The notes beneath the pieces are model-generated. The model saw only the letters and a program-made list of their open reading frames with translations. It was not told the origin of the DNA and made no database searches. DNA of 6,849 bases from Sedimentisphaerales bacterium (GTDB taxonomy: Bacteria > Planctomycetota > Phycisphaerae > Sedimentisphaerales > Anaerobacaceae): NCBI GenBank assembly GCA_016933985.1, contig JAFGTU010000165.1, forward strand, positions 1-6,849, read 5' to 3'. The translations under genes and the position numbers were made by a program. Of the stretch, positions 1 through 5,940 are shown piece after piece. Every line of letters begins with the position of its first letter. The first letter of the stretch is position 1.

Positions 1-195
1 CCAGATATCGCAGTCAACGAGTATCTCGAGCCGGCCCTCGACGGCGTACTCGACGGTGTCGGCTCCGGTTTTTATCACTTTGCTTTGCCCGGCGTCAAAC
101 TCGTAGGTCATTATCGCCCCGAGGGCAGCGCTGTTGCTGCATAGCGCCGAGACTATGACTGCCGCAAGAATCCTTGAAATCCGCCGTTCTTCCAT
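1..195 (-). CDS. Secreted protein of unknown function, N-terminal fragment
   Basis: An open frame begins with ATG at 195-193 and runs off the left edge after 65 codons, so only the N-terminus is present. It has a short basic n-region (MEERRISR), a hydrophobic stretch (ILAAVIVSALCSNSAALGA) and a likely signal-peptidase site near residues 25-27. The mature start reads MTYEFDAGQSKVIKTG and then VEYAVEGRLEILVDCDIW, an alternating pattern suggesting a beta-rich exported protein. The start is well supported: GGAGG and AAGGAA lie just upstream, and a near-consensus promoter sits about 50 bp upstream. The phrase 'YEF-AGQS ... VEGRLEILVD' recalls N-termini of some planctomycete secreted proteins, but this is a weak recollection and no function can be assigned. 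It is separated from the gene to its right by a terminator and has its own promoter, so it is probably transcribed independently. Confidence 0.75.
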   Translation of the reverse strand, partial: MEERRISRILAAVIVSALCSNSAALGAIMTYEFDAGQSKVIKTGADTVEYAVEGRLEILVDCDIW

Positions 196-246
196 TTCCT
201 TGGCCTCCAATAAGAAGGTTAATGGACCAGGAACAAATACCTCTTA

Positions 247-276
247 ATTATACCGGATTACCGGACTCTTTGTCCA
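247..276 (-). promoter_or_regulatory. Sigma70-like promoter for the leftmost gene
   Basis: On the minus strand a -35 box TGGACA (276-271, 5 of 6 matches to TTGACA) is followed after 18 bp by a perfect -10 box TATAAT (252-247). Transcription would start near 240, giving a leader of about 45 nt before the ATG at 195. The spacer contains the near-direct repeat CCGGTAAT-CCGGTATAAT, which might be an operator half-site pair but could be chance. Confidence 0.6.
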
Positions 277-350
277 GTGCTTTTTCCTATTTAGAGATAA
301 TATTCTGAGCAAGAAGCGCGCCCACCGTGCGTAATAACCCCAAAAACCGC

Positions 351-431
351 CTATTCCATCAGAATTATCTCTTTCGCGACGATTTTCATTGGTCCGAATT
401 CCCCCGGCAGACCGATTCCGGGGGCATACAT
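351..431 (-). pseudogene. Relic of a DUF1080 C-terminus
   Basis: A 26-codon frame (ATG at 431-429, TAG at 353-351) reads GIGLPGEFGPMKIVAKEIILME at its end. It matches the last residues of the intact protein encoded upstream, IGF...PGADFGPMKIVVKQILIKEL: FGPMKIV is identical and the next residues are conservatively changed. In DNA, 27 bases from TTCGGACC onward differ at five positions, mostly third codon positions, which points to shared coding ancestry rather than chance. In-frame sequence upstream of the ATG meets a TGA and shows no further DUF1080 similarity, and about six codons are missing between the IGL and PG segments relative to the intact copy. It is best read as the leftover end of a deleted or degraded paralogous domain. 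Expression as a 26-residue peptide is unlikely because no ribosome-binding site is evident. Confidence 0.6.
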
Positions 432-476
432 TCATCCAAGACGAACAGCCCGCGGGGGAGAAGGAATAAGAAAGGT

Positions 477-505
477 GGCCGGTCGAATCGTAGATTCGAC
501 CGGCC
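477..505 (-). terminator. Hairpin terminator after the DUF1080-tailed gene
   Basis: A perfect 13-bp inverted repeat (477-489 with 493-505) encloses a 3-nt loop. It lies 20 bp past the TAA stop at 528-526. On the minus strand the stem is followed by ACCTTTCTTATTCC, a moderately U-rich tract. Position and stem strength support Rho-independent termination. The tract is not a pure U run, so efficiency is uncertain, and the symmetrical stem might also act on plus-strand transcripts. Confidence 0.8.
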
Positions 506-525
506 CGGATGTATCCTGGTTGTCG

Positions 526-2865
526 TTACAGCTCTTTGATGAGGATTTGCTTTACGACGATCTTCATCGGTCCGAAATCTGCGCCCGGGTGGACCTGGAA
601 TCCGATTTTGCCGGAATCCGTGGAGCCTTCGCGGACGTCTCCGACTTTTACCCCGTTGAGCCAGACCTGCAAATGGTCGCCCTGTGCGCGGACCTTCATA
701 GTGTTCCAACCGTCGCGATTGACGAGCGATGCATCCTCGTTCATCGAGAGGAACATCTTGCCGGGGCAGTAGATAGTGCCTGAGTAGCAGACGGGGTCCT
801 TCCATTCGAGGATGTCGGCCTGGTAGGCCTTATCGGGCGACTGGTAGCGGAACCATATCCCGCTGTTGCAGGGCCACTCGGTGCGGTAGGTGCAGATCAG
901 CTCAAAATCCTTGAAGGTCTGCGTTGTGAAGATGTCGCCTGGGGCGTTGTTCTCGCCCTGTGTTCCGATGAGCATGCCGTCTTCGACGACCCATTTAGCG
1001 CCGCCGGCCGGCTCCCAGCCGGTGAGGTCCTTGCCGTTGAAGAGCGGGTTGCAGGGCTCTGCCTGGGCTTGGGCCATTTTCGCCTGCATGGTCATAAAAG
1101 CCCCGACGAACTCCTGGATGTGCTCTTTGGGCAGGGCCGATTTGGTGGTGAGCTTGCCGTTGCGGAATGTTCCTGTGAATGCGAGATTGCTCTTGCTTTC
1201 GAGGTTAATCGGCGGCACCGAAGGCGCGCCTGGCATTCCGCTCATCATGGTCGTGACCATCTTAATCGCGCGGACTAGATTTAAGGTTCCGAAGAAGTCG
1301 CCCGTGCCTTTAGCGGCGAGCAGGTTCTGTGCGGCCTTGACCTCGGAGGCGACCTTTTTGGGCCCGCCCGCTTTGACCTGGTCAATCAATTCACGGATGG
1401 CCGCATCGACATCGCCGCCAACCACATAGACGGCAAGGTCATCGACAATCGCCCAGCGATAGTCGAATCCGTCGCCGTACATCGCTTCGATCATTTTTCC
1501 CATCTCGGAGTCTGGTTCGGTTGCGCTGAATGCGAGCTTGGCCGAATCGATCGATACGCCTTTGTACTTTTCGGCGTTGCGCTCGATGTTCATATGAATT
1601 TTCATGCCGAAGTTCTTATAGAGATCGGCAAGGAAACCGCCTTTCATCATCTCGAGCTGCTCGTCCATGGCTTTTTCGAATTTCGCCTTGTCGCCGATTT
1701 CGACGACATATTTGAAGACGAAAGGCGAATCTTCTTCGGAGTTGAATGAGAATGCCAGATAGTCTCCCAACGAGGCGAACTCATCGGTCATGGCTCTCTT
1801 GAGCTTGTCTAATTCTTCGCTGGTAACTCCGCCGAAGAACGTCAATAAGTCGATGGACCTTATGTAAGCCTTGCTGAGGAACGGGCTGTTGGCTCTGAAG
1901 ACGAGGTTCATAATCGCTCCGTCATCGAGATACGCCAGCGTTTTCGCTCCTGCGGCCGGTTTCGGCGCGGCTTCGAAAGCCTCGGCCATCTCGGTGCCTT
2001 CTCGCGCCAAGGCTGTTTCCGTTATCGTCAGGGCCTCGTCGCCGATTTCGAGGGCGGCAGTATAATACTGTATCTCGTCAGCGATGACGCCGAACAGTGC
2101 AGCATACATATCGATGATGGGTCCGGGATCCGCCATTGGGCCTCTCTGGGCCGGGTCCATCATTTTGAACTGTTTCTTCATCTGCTCAATTTTGCCCGAT
2201 ATGAACGGGCAGAAGGTCTGGTTGGCAACCTGGACGTTCACATAAGCCCAGATAGGTTTGCCGGCGGCTCGTGCGTATTCTGCGCCGTCGATGGCATTGC
2301 GCAGGCCCGGTGTTTTGTTAGTGAGCAGCTTCTTTGCCTTGACGAGCTTGTCGTAGTCGTTTCCCCAGCACAAAAGTGCGAACTTACCGGCCCTTGTCAA
2401 CAGTGGGCCGTGCCCGCCGCCAGCCCTTGAGATGCCGTTCTCGTCGGGCTTGGAGATATCGGGGCTTTCGCTGAGCAGCTTTTTGTAGTCGGTGACGGGC
2501 ATGAGGATACCTGCGAAGATATTGGCAAGGGGGTCATCCTTTTGAACTTCGCCCTCGAGGAGCAGGCCGAATAATGCAAAGCTGCCGTCCTTCACGACAT
2601 TTTTCCACTCGTCGCCTTCGAGGAGTCCGGCCAGTTTGATCGGCAGCGGAATGAGACCCTGGGCGAATTTGTCGATTGAGGCGAGCGTCTTCTGGAGGTC
2701 GTTAATTCGGACGCAGAAGAGTGCGTCTTTCGGAATCAGGCGCATCATCGGGTCGGGCGTGCGTTTGGTTTTTTTCTCCGCGTCCGCCCGGGTGCTCAGG
2801 GGGGCTGCAAAGAGCAGGACGGCCAGGGAGACAATCAGTGCGGTTTTGAGGGTGCGTTTCTTCAT
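526..2865 (-). CDS. Exported two-domain protein: DUF3352-like region plus C-terminal DUF1080 domain
   Basis: The 779-residue protein starts with a clear signal peptide (MKKRTLKTALIVSLAVLLFA..., likely cut after ADA at 27-29). Residues about 40-600 form a large region resembling planctomycete DUF3352-type proteins: LIPKDALFCVRINDLQKTL at 43-61, a similar segment TLAYLDDGAIMNLVF at 309-323, and GDFFGTLNLVRAI at 522-534 suggest repeated modules. Its function is unknown. A Met/Ala/Gln linker (about 590-603) leads to a DUF1080 domain at 605-779, opening with PLFNGKDLTGWE and containing NSGIWFRYQ, AYQADILEW and the closing FGPMKIVVKQILIKEL. DUF1080 is a concanavalin-like jelly roll for which 3-keto-glycoside hydrolysis has been shown in some members. 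At about 175 residues the domain is full length, but activity here is inferred. The start is supported by GGAAGGAAA upstream. It has its own promoter and terminator, so it is probably monocistronic. The DUF1080 call is strong; the N-terminal family assignment is tentative. Confidence 0.88.
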   Translation of the reverse strand: MKKRTLKTALIVSLAVLLFAAPLSTRADAEKKTKRTPDPMMRLIPKDALFCVRINDLQKTLASIDKFAQGLIPLPIKLAGLLEGDEWKNVVKDGSFALFGLLLEGEVQKDDPLANIFAGILMPVTDYKKLLSESPDISKPDENGISRAGGGHGPLLTRAGKFALLCWGNDYDKLVKAKKLLTNKTPGLRNAIDGAEYARAAGKPIWAYVNVQVANQTFCPFISGKIEQMKKQFKMMDPAQRGPMADPGPIIDMYAALFGVIADEIQYYTAALEIGDEALTITETALAREGTEMAEAFEAAPKPAAGAKTLAYLDDGAIMNLVFRANSPFLSKAYIRSIDLLTFFGGVTSEELDKLKRAMTDEFASLGDYLAFSFNSEEDSPFVFKYVVEIGDKAKFEKAMDEQLEMMKGGFLADLYKNFGMKIHMNIERNAEKYKGVSIDSAKLAFSATEPDSEMGKMIEAMYGDGFDYRWAIVDDLAVYVVGGDVDAAIRELIDQVKAGGPKKVASEVKAAQNLLAAKGTGDFFGTLNLVRAIKMVTTMMSGMPGAPSVPPINLESKSNLAFTGTFRNGKLTTKSALPKEHIQEFVGAFMTMQAKMAQAQAEPCNPLFNGKDLTGWEPAGGAKWVVEDGMLIGTQGENNAPGDIFTTQTFKDFELICTYRTEWPCNSGIWFRYQSPDKAYQADILEWKDPVCYSGTIYCPGKMFLSMNEDASLVNRDGWNTMKVRAQGDHLQVWLNGVKVGDVREGSTDSGKIGFQVHPGADFGPMKIVVKQILIKEL

Positions 2866-2870
2866 CTTCG

Positions 2871-2879
2871 TTTCCTTCC
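2871..2879 (-). promoter_or_regulatory. Ribosome-binding site of the DUF1080-tailed gene
   Basis: The purine tract GGAAGGAAA ends 5 nt before the ATG at 2865. It fixes the start, which also gives a well-formed signal peptide. Confidence 0.6.
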
Positions 2880-2943
2880 AAGTATGTTGACTTTCGCCTT
2901 TTGAAGCCTCCTCATAAATGCTGTGAGGGCTTTACTGCATGTT

Positions 2944-2973
2944 AGTATAACGTCGGCGGCAAGTGCGGTTCAA
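2944..2973 (-). promoter_or_regulatory. Sigma70-like promoter for the DUF1080-tailed gene
   Basis: On the minus strand TTGAAC (2973-2968, 4 of 6 matches) is followed after 18 bp by TATACT (2949-2944, 5 of 6). The predicted start near 2937 gives a leader of about 70 nt before the ATG at 2865. The leader can fold AAGCC-CTCA against TGAG-GA-GGCTT (within about 2903-2932) into a small imperfect hairpin, which leaves the ribosome-binding site exposed. Confidence 0.5.
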
Positions 2974-3039
2974 GCGGGAAATTATCGAATTTGAGCGTCG
3001 GCGCCGTCGGTTCAAGTGATTCTGCGTTCTTGGTGGTAG

Positions 3040-3062
3040 GGCACGGGCTGGAAGCCCGTGCC
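3040..3062. repeat. Palindromic intergenic element, perfect 10-bp stem
   Basis: The arms ggcacgggct (3040-3049) and agcccgtgcc (3053-3062) are exact reverse complements around a 3-nt loop. The element lies 36 bp past the stop of the TIM-barrel gene, where it could terminate or stabilise that transcript, but no U-tract follows on the minus strand, so it is not a classical terminator. From memory, this sequence type (gcacgggctggaagcccgtg) recurs in intergenic regions of planctomycete and related genomes, which would make it a dispersed REP-like repeat. The single copy here cannot prove that. Confidence 0.6.
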
Positions 3063-3097
3063 ACGAGGGTGTTTCGCACAGGGAAGCATATAGCCTA

Positions 3098-4390
3098 CTA
3101 CCGGGGCATTGGAGGACTGAGCGAGAGGAGCTTTTTGCGGAGGTATTGGTCGGGGGTTGTGATCTCCCGGCCGGATTCGAGCAGCTTTCGGATTAGGCGT
3201 TCATAGGCGTTCACGGCGACCAAATAGGTCTCGGTTTCGTAATATTGCGGTTTCGGCTTTGCGTATCTGCGCATCTCGAGCTCGCGGCGCAGGTCGAACA
3301 GGTCGATGCCCGCCGGGCCGGGCAGATTGTTGATGTAGAGCAGGTTGTCCCAGTTCCAGAGGATTCTGACCCGTTTGATCCAGTCGTCGGGCCGGGTGAT
3401 ATGGCGGCGCATCGTCTCGAAATCTCTCTCGGTCGTATTCAGCTCAAACCACCAGGGCGACAGCGAAAGGTTGTAGCCCATGTCGAGAATTTTATCCATT
3501 TGGGCCATCGAGTAGTGGGAAGTGAATGCCTTGTATTTTTTTTCCGCCACCCAGGGTTTTTCGTTTAGGACCTTGACCGGCGAATACAGCCACGCGCCGG
3601 ATTCGATTTGTCCTCCGTCGCAGAGATCGAGCAGCTCGGTCCGCTCGCAACATTCGAGGATGATGACGGCGTCGGGATTGATTGCCCGGATACGCTGCCT
3701 CATCGCTGTTACGAGGGTGATTGCGCCGTGATTGAAGGAGCTTTTGTGCGCGGGATCGTAGTCTTTGAGGTCCGGCTGGCAACCGTAGGAATCGAGGTGG
3801 AAGCCGTCCACGCCGAAATCGCGGACGAGCCTTTCGGCGACGCTGATTATATACTCTGCCCAGCCCGATCCTTCGGCGGGCCACATCAGGTAGTACCTGG
3901 CGTTGCCGTAGTATGTCTGCGGATTGCCTCTTTCATCCTTCATGCACCAGGCCCTGCCGTGCTCTCGGCCAACGTTGCTTGTCTTGGTGATGATGAATGG
4001 TTCGAGGTAGAGTATGATCCTGCCGCCCCGGGCGTGGAGCTTTGCGAGGCCTTCCTTGAATGCTTCATCTCCACCCAGGTCGGTTCGTATTTGGTAGTCG
4101 CCCTTGTTGCCGGCATAATCGGGATGCCAGTAGCTGATCAGATAGACGCAGTTGCAGCCGAGCTTGCGGGCCTCGTCCAGGAGCACGGGCAGGTCGCGGA
4201 ATGTGCCGAGCTTTTTATGTATGTCGTCGCTGGGAAATTTCATCAAGGGCCCGCCCGCGCCCGAGAGGTCGAAGGAGGCATAGATCGAGCGGGTCTGCCG
4301 CCACCACTGCGGCGACTCAACGGCCACCAAAGCATTGGAGCTGCTCAGCAGTGTTGCCAGTAGAGTTAATATAAGTGAAGATCTTCTCAT
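3098..4390 (-). CDS. Exported TIM-barrel glycoside hydrolase-like protein
   Basis: The 430-residue protein opens with a signal peptide (MRRSSLILTLLATLLSSSNALVAVES). The body reads as a (beta/alpha)8 barrel: strand-like segments CNCVYLISYW, GGRIILYLEPF, FGVDGFHLDSYG (D195 and D200), DAVIILECCERTE (E246 and E249) and YNLSLSPWWF follow in order with amphipathic segments between. An Asp at the end of strand 4 and a Glu at the end of strand 5 match the usual layout of retaining glycosidases of the GH13/GH31/GH36 kind, and DUF6259-like planctomycete proteins look similar. The exact family and substrate cannot be named from sequence reading, and the residue roles are inferred. The start is placed at ATG 4390-4388, with AGG about 8 nt upstream. 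An in-frame TTG at 4408 would add six residues but has GAGG only 2 nt away, too close to serve it. It lies 44 bp behind the propeller gene, so the two are probably co-transcribed. Confidence 0.8.
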   Translation of the reverse strand: MRRSSLILTLLATLLSSSNALVAVESPQWWRQTRSIYASFDLSGAGGPLMKFPSDDIHKKLGTFRDLPVLLDEARKLGCNCVYLISYWHPDYAGNKGDYQIRTDLGGDEAFKEGLAKLHARGGRIILYLEPFIITKTSNVGREHGRAWCMKDERGNPQTYYGNARYYLMWPAEGSGWAEYIISVAERLVRDFGVDGFHLDSYGCQPDLKDYDPAHKSSFNHGAITLVTAMRQRIRAINPDAVIILECCERTELLDLCDGGQIESGAWLYSPVKVLNEKPWVAEKKYKAFTSHYSMAQMDKILDMGYNLSLSPWWFELNTTERDFETMRRHITRPDDWIKRVRILWNWDNLLYINNLPGPAGIDLFDLRRELEMRRYAKPKPQYYETETYLVAVNAYERLIRKLLESGREITTPDQYLRKKLLSLSPPMPR

Positions 4391-4434
4391 TTCTCGACCT
4401 GTCAGCAAACCTCATGGGCTAAAGGCCATCCCAC

Positions 4435-5808
4435 CTAATACAGGGTGAAGTTGAATTCGGTTCCGAGTGGTGCGGGGCCGGGCTGTTTTTTGCCTTTTGT
4501 ATTCTTATAGATATATACAGCCTTTGTCGTGGATATCATCACATCTGGGACGGCGTCGCCGGTCATATCGCCTATCAGCATGCTTCTTTCACCCTTGTCG
4601 GTCGGCTCTTCGCCGGGGGTGACAAATGTTCCGATGCGGCGGCCTTTGCGGTTGTAGAGCGCGCCGTTGCGGCTTACGAGGATTTCGTCGGCCCCGTCAC
4701 CGGTCCAATCGAGCAGGCAATGGTGTCGGCAGTAGCCTGAGACGATTTGGCCGAGCAGATTTCCGGATTCGTCAAGCACCCAGAGCGGGCTATTGCCGAT
4801 AGGCTGATGGTCTATATCGACGACGATCTGCGGCTCTCGGCCATCCGGAAGGACTTTGCCGATGTCGATGGATTCGAAGTGATGTCCCGCGACTTCCCAG
4901 AGGACTTTTCCGTTGCCGTCGATCATTGCGATGTTATTGGCCCCGCAGCAAGTCAGGGCGATGCGGAAATCTTCGGGCGTTTCGCCTCTTCGATAGACTC
5001 GGGCGCAGTCGAGATGTCCGCGGGCCTGATCGACTTTTTCCGATTTGAAGACCCATCGGACGGCGCCATCGTGATTCAGCATTGCGTAGCCTGCCATTAT
5101 TTCGTCGCGTCCATCCCCGTCGAGGTCTATCGGTCGTGGCTGATGCGCCGTGCGGTAGCCGCCGGGGTCGGTGACGCTCCAGAGGAGGTTGCCTGCGCGG
5201 TCGCAGGCCCAGATTCGGCGGTATCTATCCTTGACGAGGATATCGGTCGGACGTTCGCCGCCGGATAGATTGCAGAATACGAGGCAATCGGTAGCATCGT
5301 CGGCGATTTTGATCCTTCGGCGCTCTTTGCCGGTGCGGCCGTCCAGCTCTACGACGGCGCCTTTCGTGGCGAGGACGACTTCTCTTTTTCCGTCGCCGTC
5401 CCAGTCGTGGATTTGGCAGGCGACATCGTGGTGCCAGTTCTTTCGGCCTACGTCCGGCTCTCCCCAGCGCCAGAGCAGTGAACCGTCGAGTTTTTGCGCT
5501 GCGGCGGTGCTGGTGTAATGCACGTCGTCATTGTTGACGTTTTCGCAGCTTACAATCTCTGCGTCGCCGTCGCCATCGAGGTCTGCGGCGACGACCCACT
5601 GCCCGCCGTAGTCGGCGTCTAATTGAACGGTTCTCCAGGGCTTAATGACGGGGGCGCTCTCGTTTGGCTCGCCGAGGTCCTTGACGTCGAAATAGAGGGG
5701 TTTGGCCGGCCCGGCTTCGAGCGCTGCGCACAGTGCGAGGGCGATTGACAGATAGGAAAGCGGTAAACGCTTGGCGAGTTTTGTGAGCTGCTTTGTTTTG
5801 CGTTTCAT
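4435..5808 (-). CDS. Exported VCBS/FG-GAP beta-propeller protein, PL11-like
   Basis: The 457-residue protein has a long basic n-region (MKRKTKQLTKLAKR) and a hydrophobic core (LPLSYLSIALALCAALEA), a signal peptide probably cut near residues 32-36. The body repeats calcium-binding loops of the VCBS/FG-GAP type: DLDGDGDAE (76-84), DWDGDGKRE (135-143), DLDGDGRDE (228-236), DWTGDGADE (367-375) and the weaker DMTGDAVPD (414-422). Between them lie blade signatures such as LDGSLLWRW, RAGNLLWSV and GNGKVLWEV. This is a seven- or eight-bladed propeller. Rhamnogalacturonan lyases of family PL11 share this fold and these loops but are usually longer, with extra N-terminal sequence, so lyase activity is only a possibility; a non-catalytic binding role is equally plausible. 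The ATG at 5808 is chosen because AAGGG lies 7 nt upstream; an in-frame TTG at 5814 is too close to that site. It is followed after 44 bp by the TIM-barrel gene. Confidence 0.85.
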   Translation of the reverse strand: MKRKTKQLTKLAKRLPLSYLSIALALCAALEAGPAKPLYFDVKDLGEPNESAPVIKPWRTVQLDADYGGQWVVAADLDGDGDAEIVSCENVNNDDVHYTSTAAAQKLDGSLLWRWGEPDVGRKNWHHDVACQIHDWDGDGKREVVLATKGAVVELDGRTGKERRRIKIADDATDCLVFCNLSGGERPTDILVKDRYRRIWACDRAGNLLWSVTDPGGYRTAHQPRPIDLDGDGRDEIMAGYAMLNHDGAVRWVFKSEKVDQARGHLDCARVYRRGETPEDFRIALTCCGANNIAMIDGNGKVLWEVAGHHFESIDIGKVLPDGREPQIVVDIDHQPIGNSPLWVLDESGNLLGQIVSGYCRHHCLLDWTGDGADEILVSRNGALYNRKGRRIGTFVTPGEEPTDKGERSMLIGDMTGDAVPDVMISTTKAVYIYKNTKGKKQPGPAPLGTEFNFTLY

Positions 5809-5815
5809 ATCCAAG
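5809..5815 (-). promoter_or_regulatory. RBS-to-start spacer that decides the propeller gene start
   Basis: On the minus strand AAGGG (about 5820-5816) precedes the ATG at 5808 by 7 nt but lies only 1-2 nt from the alternative TTG at 5814. Spacing therefore favours the ATG. Confidence 0.5.
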
Positions 5816-5867
5816 CCCTTTTAAGACGTTGTGCTTTTGATTTGCCTTTGGCGCAACTTGTCGGAAC

Positions 5868-5910
5868 AGATTCCTCCACTTCGCCCCCAAGGGGCTTCGG
5901 TCGGAATGAC
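5868..5910. repeat. Imperfect palindromic intergenic element
   Basis: The segment has outer arms attcc (5870-5874) and ggaat (5903-5907), and a core stem gcccc (5883-5887) with ggggc (5891-5895) around the loop caa. Intermediate bases pair imperfectly. Its form, agattcctcc...cggtcggaatgac, resembles a dispersed repeat known to me from several bacterial phyla (gattcctc...ttcg...cggaatgac), though that identity rests on memory. It lies between the GH172 gene and the propeller gene, where a folded RNA could modulate read-through, but no U-tract follows on the minus strand. Confidence 0.5.
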
Positions 5911-5940
5911 AATCTCTACAGTCACTTTTTCGGAACGGTT

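Larger units (their letters stand above)
196..525. other. Intergenic region between the DUF1080-tailed gene and the leftmost gene
   Basis: This 330-bp gap holds, in the minus direction, a hairpin terminator (505-477), a decayed DUF1080 C-terminal fragment (431-351), a promoter (276-247) and the ribosome-binding site of the leftmost gene. A 7-bp inverted repeat (cccccgg 401-407 with ccggggg 418-424) lies inside the relic. Nothing recognisable was seen at 277-350 or 432-476. The open frames crossing this gap on either strand have arginine-rich, low-complexity translations and no family resemblance. Confidence 0.7.

Noticed and set aside
401..424. A 7-bp inverted repeat, cccccgg / ccggggg, as a possible second terminator
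   Set aside because: It has a 10-nt loop and no adjacent T-tract, and lies inside the relic where GC-rich glycine/proline codons explain it.
244..435. A 63-codon minus-strand frame starting at 435
   Set aside because: It covers the DUF1080 relic in a different frame and runs into the promoter of the leftmost gene. The homology signal lies in the other frame.
386..805. A 139-codon minus-strand frame across the terminator and the end of the DUF1080 gene
   Set aside because: It overlaps the DUF1080 coding sequence in another frame, is arginine/proline rich, and reads through a strong hairpin.
3608..4363. A 251-codon open frame on the plus strand opposite the TIM-barrel gene
   Set aside because: It lies wholly antisense to a gene with clear motifs and a signal peptide. 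Its translation has no recognisable domain, and long antisense frames are expected at this base composition.
4747..5268. A 173-codon plus-strand frame opposite the propeller gene
   Set aside because: It mirrors the Asp/Gly-rich codons of the propeller repeats and has no independent motif or ribosome-binding site.
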